Made by a program: the position numbers and the translations under genes
Shown here: piece by piece, positions 16,766 to 26,600 of the stretch
Layout: each line of letters opens with the position of its first letter
Position numbering within the stretch: position 1 is the stretch's first letter
The notes under the pieces: generated by a model
The model's database searches: none
The model's input: only the letters and a program-made list of their open reading frames with translations
Told to the model about the DNA's origin: nothing
Assembly (NCBI GenBank): GCA_964422365.1
Contig: CAYRAV010000028.1
Location: 1 to 37,086 of the forward strand
Reading direction: 5' to 3'
Source of the DNA: CAYRAV01 sp964422365
GTDB taxonomy: Bacteria > Bacillota > Clostridia > Lachnospirales > Lachnospiraceae
Length of the DNA: 37,086 nucleotides

Positions 16766-18463
16766 CTACCCAATCAGCACTTTTTTCCCCTCAAATGCAA
16801 ATCCATACTTCCGTATTTTATCCTCCTGGATTCCCTTTGCCGCCAGATCTGCCGCATATTGTTTTTCCTCAATCTGCTCTAATGCCGCTGATACCGTATC
16901 AGCAAGGGTGTCCTCATCCTCTTCATCATGTACCTTAAATTCTAAAATGAACGCATCCTCTTCCCTGTTTTTTGGCTCCAAAACCACATCGTACCTTCCA
17001 AAACCGCTTTCCCTGTTGGACAGGAGACTGTAACGGTCCTGTAATTCTACCATCAGCCCGAGAACAAATCCATGGTAAAACCGTTCCGGCTCCGTGTATT
17101 CCGAAGGATGGTTTCCGGTATCGAAATAGCTGAAGGTATTCAGTGCCACACGGTTCATGTAAGTATTCATTGCCTTTACATTCCCCTGAAGCAGGGCTTT
17201 GATAAAATCATTGTAGGCTGATTTGCCTGCTTTGGAAAACCAGCTTTTTATCATTCTCCGGAACATAAAACGGACTTCATTGTTGGTCAGCATAAGTTCA
17301 TAAACACAGGCACCCTCGTCCGGATCCTGCTTCACATTCTGCACTTTTAAATACCCACTGGCAACAAGAAGACTCCAGACTGCATCCTCATCCTCATCCA
17401 GATCACTAAACACAATCTGCTCATCCATTTCCATATAAAATACATTCCCCCGCAACAGATCCTCCATTATTTCCTTTACATCCGCACTGCCCTCCCGAAT
17501 CAGTTTCCCCACCAGACTGTTAGAGCTGGTATTTGCCCAGTAGAGTTTGAACTGTTTCTTGTCCAGATAGTTAATAATTGACCATGGATTATAAATATCC
17601 GTAAAACTGCCAAAGGTAAATCCATCATACCAGTGTTTCACATCCTCTTTTCGTTCAGACAAGCCAAACTGCTCAAGTGATTCAAATACCTCAGGTTCTG
17701 TAAACCCAAAACAAGCTGCATATTTTTCAGAAGTAGTAGTAACTACTTCCAAATTATTTAAATCTGAAAAAATGGATTCTTTGCTTACCCTTGTAATCCC
17801 TGTCATAATGGCACGTTCCAAATAGGGATTGGTTTTAAATGTAGCATTAAACATATTCCTAATAAAGGATACCAGTTCTTCCCAGTAGCCATTCACATAT
17901 GCCTCCTGCATTGGTGTGTCGTACTCGTCCAGCAGGATAATGACTTTTTTCCTATAATGCTGGAACAGATAATTCGACAACCTGTGGACTGCCATAGCAG
18001 CAACATCCTCCGGCATATCTGATTTTTGTTCTGTGACATTTGTAAAATCCTGTTTTTCATTTTCTTTCAGTATATCAGAATTCATAAGTTCCCAGTACTG
18101 ATTATATAAATCTGCAATAATTTGGCAGATTTTTCTTTTCGTTTTATCATAACTTTTTTCCTTCACATTGGCAAAGGATACCGCAATCACCGGATAAGTC
18201 CCCTGCAGATTGCGGTATTCCTCATGCTCCCAGATGGAAAGTCCTTCAAATAAATCCGCATGGCCGGCATAACGGTTGGAAAAGAACTGTTCCGTCATGC
18301 TCATGGTCAGGGTCTTTCCAAAACGTCTCGGGCGGGCAATCAGTGTGACCGAATCCTTTGAATCCCACCATTCTTTTATAAAATTTGTCTTGTCTATATA
18401 AAAACAGTTATTCTTTCGTATGCTTTCAAAATCCTGATTTCCTATTGAAACAGCTCTTGCCAT
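16766..18463 (-). CDS. AAA-ATPase-like protein with C-terminal PD-(D/E)XK nuclease domain
   Basis: The 565-residue protein has the N-terminal FYIDKTNFIKEW motif and a Walker A variant RPRRFGKT at 44-51. Walker B LLDEYD is at 177-182 and the TGITRVSKESIFSDLNN sensor region lies near 220. This is the AAA-ATPase_like family (PF09820). The last about 100 residues (DVVLEPKN, AFILEFKVH, ALEQIEEKQYA) form the PDDEXK_9 nuclease-like domain (PF08011). These proteins are widespread and multi-copy in gut Clostridia and Bacteroidetes. Their role is not established, though mobile-element or defence functions have been proposed. Start is fixed by AGGAGGGAGGG before the ATG. It stands alone between the polysaccharide cluster and the methyltransferase gene. 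Confidence 0.9.
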   Translation of the reverse strand: MARAVSIGNQDFESIRKNNCFYIDKTNFIKEWWDSKDSVTLIARPRRFGKTLTMSMTEQFFSNRYAGHADLFEGLSIWEHEEYRNLQGTYPVIAVSFANVKEKSYDKTKRKICQIIADLYNQYWELMNSDILKENEKQDFTNVTEQKSDMPEDVAAMAVHRLSNYLFQHYRKKVIILLDEYDTPMQEAYVNGYWEELVSFIRNMFNATFKTNPYLERAIMTGITRVSKESIFSDLNNLEVVTTTSEKYAACFGFTEPEVFESLEQFGLSERKEDVKHWYDGFTFGSFTDIYNPWSIINYLDKKQFKLYWANTSSNSLVGKLIREGSADVKEIMEDLLRGNVFYMEMDEQIVFSDLDEDEDAVWSLLVASGYLKVQNVKQDPDEGACVYELMLTNNEVRFMFRRMIKSWFSKAGKSAYNDFIKALLQGNVKAMNTYMNRVALNTFSYFDTGNHPSEYTEPERFYHGFVLGLMVELQDRYSLLSNRESGFGRYDVVLEPKNREEDAFILEFKVHDEEDEDTLADTVSAALEQIEEKQYAADLAAKGIQEDKIRKYGFAFEGKKVLIG

Positions 18464-18626
18464 AATATTCCCTCCCTCCTAAATTGATGGATAGTGTCAA
18501 ATTTAATACTCTAAAATCGTCTCAATCCCAGTAAATCAATGGCTTAAACCTCTATGTGCCTTTATTTCCCTCTTTCTGCCTATTAGTAACCAGTTATTTT
18601 TTCCAGATTCCTATCCAGTCCTTTTC

Positions 18627-19505
18627 CTATCTCCTTTGCCATCTCCCGGATGCTCCACAAGGCAGAACCAATCCATTACTTGTGACAGGCACTCCAATTT
18701 CATCTGAAACCACTTTTCCACCAAATTTCGGCAAAATCTCTGTGCCAATCATATAAGACAATACCGCTGGCTGTAATCCTGTCGTATAAGAATTGATTAA
18801 AAAGAACAGCGGTTCCTGCTCCAGAATCTCTGTACACAACTTTACAAATGAGTGAAGCTTCTCCTCTATCTTCCATATTTCCCCCTTTGGTCCCCGTCCA
18901 TAAGACGGAGGATCCATAATAATGGCATCATAATGGTTACCGCGTCTGATTTCCCGCTCTACAAATTTCACACAATCATCTACAAGCCATCTGATTGGTG
19001 CATCTTTTAACCCTGATGCTATGGAATTCTCTTTTGCCCAGGTCACCATCCCCTTAGAGGCATCCACGTGGGTAACCTCCGCCCCGGCTCTTGCTGCTGC
19101 CACAGTAGCACCGCCTGTATAAGCAAATAAATTTAATACCCGGATTTTTCTATCTGGATTTTTCTTCTTTTCTTTACGAATCAGCTCCCCAAACCAGTCC
19201 CAATTAACTGCCTGCTCCGGAAAGAGTCCCGTATGTTTAAAACTAAATGGCTGCAAACGGAATGTAAGATTTTTGTAATTAATCTCCCACTGTTTCGGCA
19301 AATCAAAAAATTCCCATTCTCCGCCGCCCTTAGAGCTTCTATGATAATGCGCATTACACTTTTTCCATCCATTTTCCCTCTTAGGTGTATCCCAAATCAC
19401 CTGTGGGTCCGGACGAACTAAAATATAGTTTCCCCAGCGCTCTAATTTTTCCCCTTTTGTGCAATCAATTACTTCATAATCCTTCCATTCATCTGCAATC
19501 CACAT
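18627..19505 (-). CDS. Class I SAM-dependent methyltransferase, RlmI/RlmK type
   Basis: The 292-residue protein has a SAM site VLNLFAYTGGAT at 123-134 and the catalytic motif MDPPSYGRGP at 197-206. The FKHTGLFPEQAVNWDWF stretch just before the SAM fold is typical of the Methyltrans_SAM family (PF10672), which includes the 23S rRNA m5C/m7G methyltransferases RlmI and RlmK/L. It lacks the N-terminal PUA domain of RlmI, so the substrate is likely rRNA but not certain. An AAAGGAG precedes the ATG by eight bases. The gene is monocistronic as far as seen and is a housekeeping-type gene next to the cluster boundary. Confidence 0.85.
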   Translation of the reverse strand: MWIADEWKDYEVIDCTKGEKLERWGNYILVRPDPQVIWDTPKRENGWKKCNAHYHRSSKGGGEWEFFDLPKQWEINYKNLTFRLQPFSFKHTGLFPEQAVNWDWFGELIRKEKKKNPDRKIRVLNLFAYTGGATVAAARAGAEVTHVDASKGMVTWAKENSIASGLKDAPIRWLVDDCVKFVEREIRRGNHYDAIIMDPPSYGRGPKGEIWKIEEKLHSFVKLCTEILEQEPLFFLINSYTTGLQPAVLSYMIGTEILPKFGGKVVSDEIGVPVTSNGLVLPCGASGRWQRR

Positions 19506-19542
19506 AAATCTATATCTCCTTTGTCTTTCTAATAGTTTAACA

Positions 19543-19704
19543 GTAACAGTTCAGCTATGCAGAAACAATTGTGCAATATACACGTGGGAACTTGCTCACT
19601 AAGGGCATATTGCACAATTGTTTCTATAAGACGGACACCCAACATGAATAGTAGATGTGCTTTGCACTGAAAATAAGGTATCAACGGCATGGCTGAACTG
19701 TTAC
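19543..19704. mobile_element. MITE family 1, copy B (162 bp)
   Basis: The ends are inverted repeats GTAACAGTTCAGC(T/C)ATGC. Near-identical 8-bp flanks GTTTAACA (19535-19542) and ATTTAACA (19705-19712) mark a target duplication with one mismatch. Inside is a perfect 19-bp inverted repeat (19561-19579 and 19607-19625, AGAAACAATTGTGCAATAT) that would fold into a long hairpin in RNA. It has no gene. With its flanks it fills the roughly 315-base gap between the methyltransferase and DUF4173 genes. Confidence 0.88.
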
Positions 19705-19820
19705 ATTTAACATAAAGCTGGCACTTCAAATAATCCAAATCTAAATGTGAGCTTGGAACATACCATTCACTTTTGTAACTATTATACCCAACTTATGAAT
19801 ACTACACAAGTACAAAACGG

Positions 19821-21401
19821 TTACCATTTCTCTTTTTCTGTAACAGCAATATATTTTGAAACATTAAAAGACCGTATTCCCATACCTTTACACTTTTCTT
19901 CTATTTCCATAAAATAATAGTTCCTATCTGATTCCTGCATTTTATTCTCTTTTCTATAATACTCAAAAACAACAGGTGCTGCATCCAGAGATAATGCTGT
20001 TTCCACATAATCTATATTCTCCCTTTTTATGACTTTTCCTGCCAGAGTTTTTTCAGACCAGTGTCCAGAGGTATCATTTCTTGCTTCAATATCTGTCATT
20101 ATACTTTGTGTATTTTCAAACAAGTCATATTTTGCAATCCAGTAATCCATATGGGAAAAAGATAATATAAGGTACATTCCAATCACTACTGCTGTGCCAT
20201 ATTGAAACAATGGGAAATGTTCGTTCCATACTGCTGCCAGCACCCCCAAAAACAAAACAAATAATACCAAAAGAAGCCAGAATACTAATACACGCTTTCT
20301 TGTCAGACCATATGCCTGCACATACATCCCCATACGAAATGCTGCCGAGGAAATCATAATAAAGGTACAAATGGTCATCAATGTTAAAATAATTTTTAAA
20401 ATCTTATTCTCTCTAAAAAAGCTATAACAAATCATTACAATAGCAAAGTTTAACACACATACACATAACAACTGCATAAATCCCTCTCTGGCATAACGGG
20501 AATAGGTATATCCCTGTGGCAGTGTCATTTTTCCAAGAAACAAGGCTCCTATCTGTATACCGGAAAAAATCATATAAACCATCAGCAAAACTCCGGTAAA
20601 TGTAATGGCTGCCATTGGTTCTTGTTTCTCGATGTAAAGTGTACACTCCTCTCTCCCATATTTTTTTGCGAATTGAGACAATAACCCATATGCCATAAAA
20701 AACATAACTGCTGCCATAAAAAACATTCCACATATATTCCCTACCATCCGATAATCAATGATAGATATGAAAATATTTGCAAGCATTGTTCCAAATACCA
20801 CATCTGATGTGGAAAGCATCACAAGGACAATACCTGCTACCGGACACACACACAGTACACCAAAGAGTGCCGCCCTTACCTGCGGATTCTTCAACAGAGG
20901 TTCTCTTTCTATTACAGCATGAGATTGTTTATATTTTATATAGTTTGAAAACAAATCTCCTGCACTCCCAATTCCCCCCGCAAAATAGTTCATTACTTTG
21001 GTAAAATAATCAAGGAAACTCCACCCGTCTGTATGATACAGATAAGACACAATCAGCAACAGCACCAGAAAAATGGCAAATATATCATTAAAAAATATAA
21101 TTCCTCCATTTACTGTAAGACAATTTGACAGTCCAAAAAGAACAATTGCTGCAATAATCACTGCACTTTTTTTCTGATATGCGATTTTCTGTTTTTTTGC
21201 CACTGCTGCAAGAATAAAGATAGTTGCAGCGGCAAAAAAAGGGGCTGTAATGCCAGTTGCATTTTTATAAAAACAAAATACAAAAAATAGTGCATATACC
21301 AGACAAGCTGATAAATATTTCCAATACTCCTTTTTCAACTCTGCCTTGAAACTATATTCTTCTGTTCTTTCTTGTTCAAAATAGTTCTGTTCCATATTCA
21401 T
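19821..21401 (-). CDS. DUF4153/DUF4173 family multi-pass membrane protein
   Basis: The 526-residue protein has about twelve hydrophobic helices from residue 30 to about 425. It has the family's YSRYAREGFMQLLCVCVLN motif and ends in a soluble tail of about 100 residues with YVETALSLDAAPVVFEYY. DUF4153/4173 proteins are of unknown function. The gene follows the XRE-type regulator by 29 bp, and behind that DUF2975, so the three form one operon. This grouping recurs in Firmicutes and suggests membrane stress or cell-state control, which is inference. Two in-frame ATG codons (21401 and 21395) are possible starts; the first follows a GGGAAAGCAGG. Confidence 0.83.
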   Translation of the reverse strand: MNMEQNYFEQERTEEYSFKAELKKEYWKYLSACLVYALFFVFCFYKNATGITAPFFAAATIFILAAVAKKQKIAYQKKSAVIIAAIVLFGLSNCLTVNGGIIFFNDIFAIFLVLLLIVSYLYHTDGWSFLDYFTKVMNYFAGGIGSAGDLFSNYIKYKQSHAVIEREPLLKNPQVRAALFGVLCVCPVAGIVLVMLSTSDVVFGTMLANIFISIIDYRMVGNICGMFFMAAVMFFMAYGLLSQFAKKYGREECTLYIEKQEPMAAITFTGVLLMVYMIFSGIQIGALFLGKMTLPQGYTYSRYAREGFMQLLCVCVLNFAIVMICYSFFRENKILKIILTLMTICTFIMISSAAFRMGMYVQAYGLTRKRVLVFWLLLVLFVLFLGVLAAVWNEHFPLFQYGTAVVIGMYLILSFSHMDYWIAKYDLFENTQSIMTDIEARNDTSGHWSEKTLAGKVIKRENIDYVETALSLDAAPVVFEYYRKENKMQESDRNYYFMEIEEKCKGMGIRSFNVSKYIAVTEKEKW

Positions 21402-21430
21402 ACCTGCTTTCCCTATTTTTCTTTCATTTT

Positions 21431-21658
21431 TTATTTCTCTTCCTCTTCTACATCTTCTCTAAACTCTAAAATATCCCCCGGCTGACATTCTAGTGCCTTG
21501 CAAATTTTGTTTAGTGTGTCAATCTTAATTGCCTTCGCCTTACCATTTTTTAAAATAGAAACATTTGCCATAGTAATGCCCACCTGCTCCGATAATTCAG
21601 TAACACTCATCTTGCGTTTTGCAAGCATTACATCGATATTTACAATAATCATAACCAT
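21431..21658 (-). CDS. XRE-family (YozG-like) helix-turn-helix regulator
   Basis: About 75 residues, nearly all taken by one HTH: MLAKRKMSVTELSEQVG, ITMANVSILKNGKAKAI as the recognition helix, and LNKICKALECQPGDILEF. It has the size and sequence style of YozG-like regulators, which are commonly encoded beside DUF2975 proteins as here. A GTG six bases further upstream is in frame, but AAGGAG five bases before the ATG at 21658 supports this start. It is likely an autoregulator of the operon. The strongest candidate binding site is the 31-bp palindrome at 22287-22317, though that link is inferred. Confidence 0.88.
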   Translation of the reverse strand: MVMIIVNIDVMLAKRKMSVTELSEQVGITMANVSILKNGKAKAIKIDTLNKICKALECQPGDILEFREDVEEEEK

Positions 21659-21671
21659 TTGCACTCCTTAT

Positions 21672-21747
21672 CTAGAACGTATTTGAAAATTGCTTTCTGT
21701 AAGATGTATGACCCATTTTGTGGGAGATTTGTTTCAAATTTAGATTG
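21672..21747. repeat. Half copy of MITE family 2
   Basis: From CTAGAACGTATTTGAAAATT the sequence follows the right half of the element at 32603-32765 read in reverse (TTGCTT, AAGATGTATG, TTGTGGGAGATTTGTT) for about 75 bases. It occupies the whole spacer between the DUF2975 and HTH genes and overlaps the DUF2975 stop. The other half is missing. Confidence 0.7.
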
Positions 21748-22222
21748 TCAATTTGTTTTCTTCTTCAATAGCTGCCGCTTTATACACAAGATGGGACAAT
21801 GCAGCTGCGAGAATTGATACTACCATTCCAACAAAATCAACAAACAAAGATACACCAAAAATACTTAGATTATTCATGCCAAACAGCAAAAACACTATAT
21901 TCCCCACAAAGAAATACAGTACATCTAAAATGAACCACTGACTTATTTTCTTTAGGCGGATTGCATTTTCGCTGGAAAAGGAATGATCCTTTTCAATCTC
22001 TTTACTAATATTCCAAAAATGAAACAAGCTAACATAACATGGTATACCAGAAATCCAGATTAAGATAAGCCACGCATAATAACTGTATTGATACTGATTT
22101 TCAATTTTCTCTAAAATTGCATTTCCCACTACTGGCACAATGCCAAAATAAATCAGTATTCCTAACACTGCAATTCCTATTGTGATAAATTGCAGGTATT
22201 TTGCTAAATTTTTCTGATTCAT
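21740..22222 (-). CDS. DUF2975 family membrane protein
   Basis: The 160-residue protein has four membrane helices (about 12-35, 48-70, 95-118, 122-145) and the FWNISKEIEKDHSFSSEN loop that marks DUF2975. The function is unknown. Members are almost always paired with a small XRE regulator, and here that gene lies 81 bases downstream. An AAAGGAATG ribosome binding site lies before the ATG. A strong promoter and a palindrome precede it. The last codons run into a half MITE, so its natural C-terminus may have been altered by the insertion. Confidence 0.87.
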   Translation of the reverse strand: MNQKNLAKYLQFITIGIAVLGILIYFGIVPVVGNAILEKIENQYQYSYYAWLILIWISGIPCYVSLFHFWNISKEIEKDHSFSSENAIRLKKISQWFILDVLYFFVGNIVFLLFGMNNLSIFGVSLFVDFVGMVVSILAAALSHLVYKAAAIEEENKLTI

Positions 22223-22257
22223 AAGATCATTCCTTTCTTATCCCCTTTATTAACCAT

Positions 22258-22286
22258 ATCATACCATTTCATTTTTCAAACGTCAA
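22258..22286 (-). promoter_or_regulatory. Promoter of the DUF2975-HTH-DUF4173 operon
   Basis: On the minus strand TTGACG (22286-22281), 17 bp, then TATGAT (22263-22258): 5 of 6 matches in each hexamer with ideal spacing. It ends 36 bases before the start codon. Confidence 0.75.
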
Positions 22287-22317
22287 TATAAATTTATTGT
22301 ATTACGATAAATTTATA
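22287..22317. promoter_or_regulatory. 31-bp near-perfect palindrome abutting the -35 element (operator candidate)
   Basis: The left arm TATAAATTTATTGTA and the right arm TACGATAAATTTATA are reverse complements at 14 of 15 positions around one central T. The palindrome touches the -35 hexamer of the DUF2975 promoter and lies in the divergent gap to the ZIP gene. The YozG-like regulator of the operon is the obvious candidate binder. Confidence 0.6.
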
Positions 22318-22385
22318 CTGTTTTTCGATATTCATTCTCACAATCCATAAATTTACCATAAGGTATTTGGCTTATCATATTATTG

Positions 22386-22404
22386 GTAACAGTGCAGCCA
22401 TGCC
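22386..22404 (+). repeat. Isolated end of MITE family 1
   Basis: GTAACAGTGCAGCCATGCC matches the MITE terminal repeat with one change. No convincing partner end is seen before the ZIP gene. The rest of the 307-base divergent gap shows nothing beyond the promoter and palindrome listed separately. Confidence 0.5.
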
Positions 22405-22529
22405 CCTTATCATTTACCAGAATATCCATTATGAAAAAAGTGCTGAATTGCATCTTCTGCCTTTTATTTTTATCATACTTTCCTTCTTTTTATCATATTC
22501 TCTTATAACTGTCTTTTTCCGGTGATTTT

Positions 22530-23492
22530 ATGATTACTTGGTTTACAACCCAGCCTCATTATATACAGGCACTTCTTGCAGGAATCTTTACCTGGAGTAT
22601 TACTGCTGCCGGTGCAGGATTTGTGTTCTTTTTCCGGCAAACCAATAAAAATGCGATGGATGCGATGCTTGGTTTTTCTGCCGGGGTAATGATTGCAGCC
22701 TCTTTCTGGTCATTACTTTCCCCTTCTATTGAAATGGCTGAAAATCTGCACATGACACCATGGATCACTGCCTTTTTGGGTTTTTTCTGTGGAGGACTTT
22801 TGCTCTTTTTTGGAGATCAGATATTTCAAAACAGATTACATTTGCTTTTCAAAAAAACTCCTCTGCATGTCTTTCACCTAAAAGCTGCCAGCATAACCAA
22901 TACTGACAGCGTTCTTGTTCCTTGTAAAAGACAGTTTCCTGCTTTTCTAAAACATTTTTTTAAGTTAAAAAGATGGTTTTGTCCTTTTTCAGAGTGTTTT
23001 TGTATGTTAAAAAGACGATTTCCTCCTTTTCCAAAGCGTTCTTTTATGTTAATGACTTCTATTACCCTTCACAATATTCCTGAAGGTCTTGCTGTCGGAG
23101 TTGCCTTTGGCTCTATCAGTTATCAGTTAGAAGGTGCTACTCTTGCGTCTGCCTGCCTGCTTGCACTTGGCATAGGACTACAAAATTTCCCCGAAGGCAC
23201 TGCTGTTAGTGTCCCACTCTGCAGAGAAGGATTTTCCAAAAAGCAAGCATTTTTCTATGGACAGCTTAGTGCTCTGGTGGAACCAGTATCTGCCTTACTT
23301 GGTGCCATACTCGTGCTGAAAGTCCGCCATATTCTGCCTTTTATTCTTGCCTTTGCAGCAGGTGCCATGATTTATGTTGTAGTAGAAGAATTGATTCCGG
23401 AAAGTCAAACAAATGAACGAAAAGACTTTATGGCACTTTTTACATTAATTGGTTTTTCTCTTATGATGATATTAGATATAGCCTTTGGATAG
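22530..23492 (+). CDS. ZIP-family divalent metal transporter with repeat-bearing cytoplasmic loop
   Basis: The 320-residue membrane protein belongs to the ZIP family (zinc or iron uptake, ZupT-like). The metal path motifs are HNIPEG (181-186) and QNFPEG (218-223), and E-rich VVEELIPES (near 288-296) lies in a late helix. The loop between helices 3 and 4, usually His-rich, instead holds three tandem 14-residue units at 133-174. The ribosome binding site is weak (GGTGAT). It is transcribed away from the DUF2975 operon. Substrate metal cannot be fixed, but zinc is most likely for the family. Confidence 0.9.
   Translation: MITWFTTQPHYIQALLAGIFTWSITAAGAGFVFFFRQTNKNAMDAMLGFSAGVMIAASFWSLLSPSIEMAENLHMTPWITAFLGFFCGGLLLFFGDQIFQNRLHLLFKKTPLHVFHLKAASITNTDSVLVPCKRQFPAFLKHFFKLKRWFCPFSECFCMLKRRFPPFPKRSFMLMTSITLHNIPEGLAVGVAFGSISYQLEGATLASACLLALGIGLQNFPEGTAVSVPLCREGFSKKQAFFYGQLSALVEPVSALLGAILVLKVRHILPFILAFAAGAMIYVVVEELIPESQTNERKDFMALFTLIGFSLMMILDIAFG
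22926..23051 (+). repeat. Three 42-bp in-frame repeats inside the ZIP gene
   Basis: Units start at 22926, 22968 and 23010 and encode KRQFPAFLKHFFKL, KRWFCPFSECFCML and KRRFPPFPKRSFML. They share KR-x-F and paired aromatic/proline positions and end in a hydrophobic pair with Leu. The block is an insertion relative to the usual short ZIP loop. Confidence 0.85.
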
Positions 23493-23538
23493 CAATAAAA
23501 GCTGGTTTTACTCGCTTTCACATAATCTTAAAGCAAAA

Positions 23539-23579
23539 AAAGTCTGCTGGATACTTGTGCGAAGTATCCAGCAGACTTT
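23539..23579. terminator. Bidirectional intrinsic terminator between ZIP and adhesin genes
   Basis: A perfect 18-bp stem (AAAGTCTGCTGGATACTT and its complement) closes a five-base loop. A T-run follows on the minus strand, serving the adhesin gene, and ACTTTTC follows on the plus strand, serving the ZIP gene. Confidence 0.9.
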
Positions 23580-23638
23580 ACTTTTCAAACTATTTTACAA
23601 TACGCTTCTATATATGATTTGAATTTTAATTATTTATT

Positions 23639-26600
23639 TTACTCATACAGTCCTGTTATTTGCACCCCTTGAAGTACAGGCCAATCAGTACCATTACTCA
23701 TAGAAATCATCTTAACTTTAATGCCATTATATTCTGCATACTGATTAGAATCGATATCTATTCTTATACTTGTTACACCAGAACTAAAAGTTTGGACATC
23801 ACCCAATGGAATCAAATTAGCCCGATTACTTGTAAATTCATCTGTAGTGCCAATAATACCATATACCTGTATCGTCACCTCAGAATTACTTGAAGGACGA
23901 ACCAGCTCGATTGATGATATCTTCCGTTTAAAATCATTGTTGTCTTTCCTAAACATCAGTGCCCAATATACATTTCCATCAGAACCACTCCAACTTCCAT
24001 TATCTGTACACCAAAACGATGTATCCGAAAACGGGTTACCATTTATCACATTATTTGCACCATGACCTAAATTCGACTGTTGACTCGATGCATATACTTC
24101 ACATTGAGCAGAATAATTACTGACATTTTGAGAGGCACTTGAATTATACAATGAAAATATTTGTGGATTTTTCACTGTATATTCTATCTCACGCATTGTT
24201 TCGTGTATTGTTATGCCATCCTTATCTCTATAAGTAGCTTTCAAATATACAGTTCCTTCTCTTACTGCTTTCAATGTTGCCTTATCCCCTTGAATCTCTA
24301 CAACATCCGGATCTCCGCCTGTAACTTTCCATTCCACGTCTTTATACTCAAGTGTTATAGCACTACTGCTTCCATCTATCGGTGCTGCCTTTACTCTTGG
24401 CAGAGAACGGATTTCACCTGCCAGCAGTGTATACTTCGTTGGAAAATCAGTTTCCCCTTCACCGTCAAATCTAATATCCTCATATTCATTTGGATTTGGT
24501 GTCGGTGTTGGTACTGTAATTTTATTTACTGCAATATCTGTATCTCCTGATGTCTTTGAACGTTCATCTATTGCTTTCAAGTTAACAAAAGTTACCGTCG
24601 GATCCTCCACATTTTCCAAAATTCGGTATCCGTTGTTGTTGTACTTCTTGTAACTGCCAGATGCATCTTGTTGCATATCATTTATCGTTTCCTCCTGTTG
24701 TCCACGAATATAAAAGCGGAATACTTTCTTTCCTTCTTCTTTATCCTGTATGCTCTTTTCACGATCTTTCTCCTGATATATAGTTGTTTCTTCTGAAGCA
24801 TCTTCTCCACTTCGATATGCCGCCTCATAAATTCCCATTAAATCATACTTCCATGACCAATTTTCATCCTCACTAATTTCATAATAACCCGGCTCTAGTC
24901 CTATTACAATACCACTTCTTTTATAACCCTTTTTGCTTTCTTCTGTCTGGAATGCCTTTGGTAAATCCACTTTCTCAATAGTATTGTCTGTTGGATCAAA
25001 TGTCAGCCTTTCATTATAATTCTCTGTTTCGGCAATCTTAGCATTTCCCATATTATCTACAGGAATATATTTAATATTGAATACAAAAGTCTGCTTTGCA
25101 TGGTTAACCAGTTCATCATATTCTAAATAATCTGTAAAACGATCATTTTCACCATAATAAAATTCATCAATGATTTTATCTAAGTACAGACTAACTCCAT
25201 TTACTAAAATCTCATTGGCTGCCACATAATTATATGTATAGTTCGATTTCAGTATCTGTCCTTCAAAACTATGTTCTATTACTTGTTCATCGGTCAAATC
25301 ATTTAACTTTTTGCCTGATAATATTCCGCTATTATCTACCAATTTAGAAGAATATACTGATTCATCATTAGATGTATTATATTTTTCCAAATATTCCTGC
25401 ACCTCTTTTGATGTTTCATCTGACACTGCATATTTCTTATTTTGCACTACAGAACCTTTTGCTGTAATTTCTTTTGCCTCTGATAACATATACTTACCTG
25501 TTTTTGTTTCAGCATCCTCCTCTTCAATTACATATTTTGTCAGTACTGGAATCCCAGTAATCACAGCAGTTTCTCCACTTTTTACTAAAATTTTTCCTTT
25601 ATGTGCTGTATAAGTCAAAATTTTATCATTTTCATCGCGCACATAATTTCCATATTTGTTCAGTTTTTTGTAGCTGCCTGTATATAATGTTTTCTTACTG
25701 ATATCATCGGTTGTATCTCCAAACATATTATAAAAATATACCTTAAATATAAATTCCTGTTCTGTCTCTCCTTTTCGCTTTGCCACACTAGAAGCTGTAG
25801 CTGTTAGTTTCTTAGAAATTGTAATATCTCCTGTCTGAATGGTGTGTGTAAACAATGCACGTACATTTGTTGCATATCCGGCTCCTGTCGCTTCGTTTTC
25901 ATTTTTAAACGCAAATGCTTTGTTTTGTTCCCCATTTACACGTCCATCATATACAGAAGCAGAACCACTCTCTGACATACTCATGTTCTTCAAATCTGTG
26001 TTATCATTCCTGTTAATGATATAACCATGTAAATCTCTCAGTTCCCAAGTGGTTTTATACATGTTTCTATATGCTGCACTATCATATGTCTGCACAGTAC
26101 CTCCATTGTTATAGATAGCATCTTTTTCCTGCAGATGCATTGTACTTCCTACTGTAAAGCAATTTAGGAATGAAGCTGCCTGATCATAGGTTAGATAAAA
26201 ATCCCCTTCATTTTTTGTCATTCCTGTTGCACCTGTATCCACTGTTAAAAGATCATTTAATTCATATAATTCACCAGCAAATGCAGTATAACCTCCTAAT
26301 GAACTAAAACTTAGTGCTCTCAGGATTCTTGCAGGCAGGGAAACACTGCGGCTATTTTCAACATTACTATTGTCTGTTGCTGAAATGTTGTTCTCTTCTG
26401 CTGCAAGAGTTTCCTCTTTCTCCCAAACTGCATACCATATGCTTTGGTGTGCATCTGTTGCAGGTACAAATGTTGTTACTGGCTCACCTTCATTATTTCT
26501 TTTCCAACCAATAAGTTTATAACCATCAATTACCGGCATTTTTGTTTTATTGTCATATAAAAGGAATTCTGCCTCACTATCTGGTAAACTTGCTTCTTCC

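Noticed and set aside
16766..19505. AAA-ATPase/PDDEXK protein plus methyltransferase as a restriction-modification or defence pair
   Set aside because: The methyltransferase has the DPPSYG and FKHTGLFPEQ marks of the rRNA type, the genes have separate starts 163 bases apart, and no specificity subunit is present.
24161..24550. 129-codon plus-strand frame with hydrophobic sequence
   Set aside because: It is antisense to the giant surface gene with no start signals; a shadow frame.
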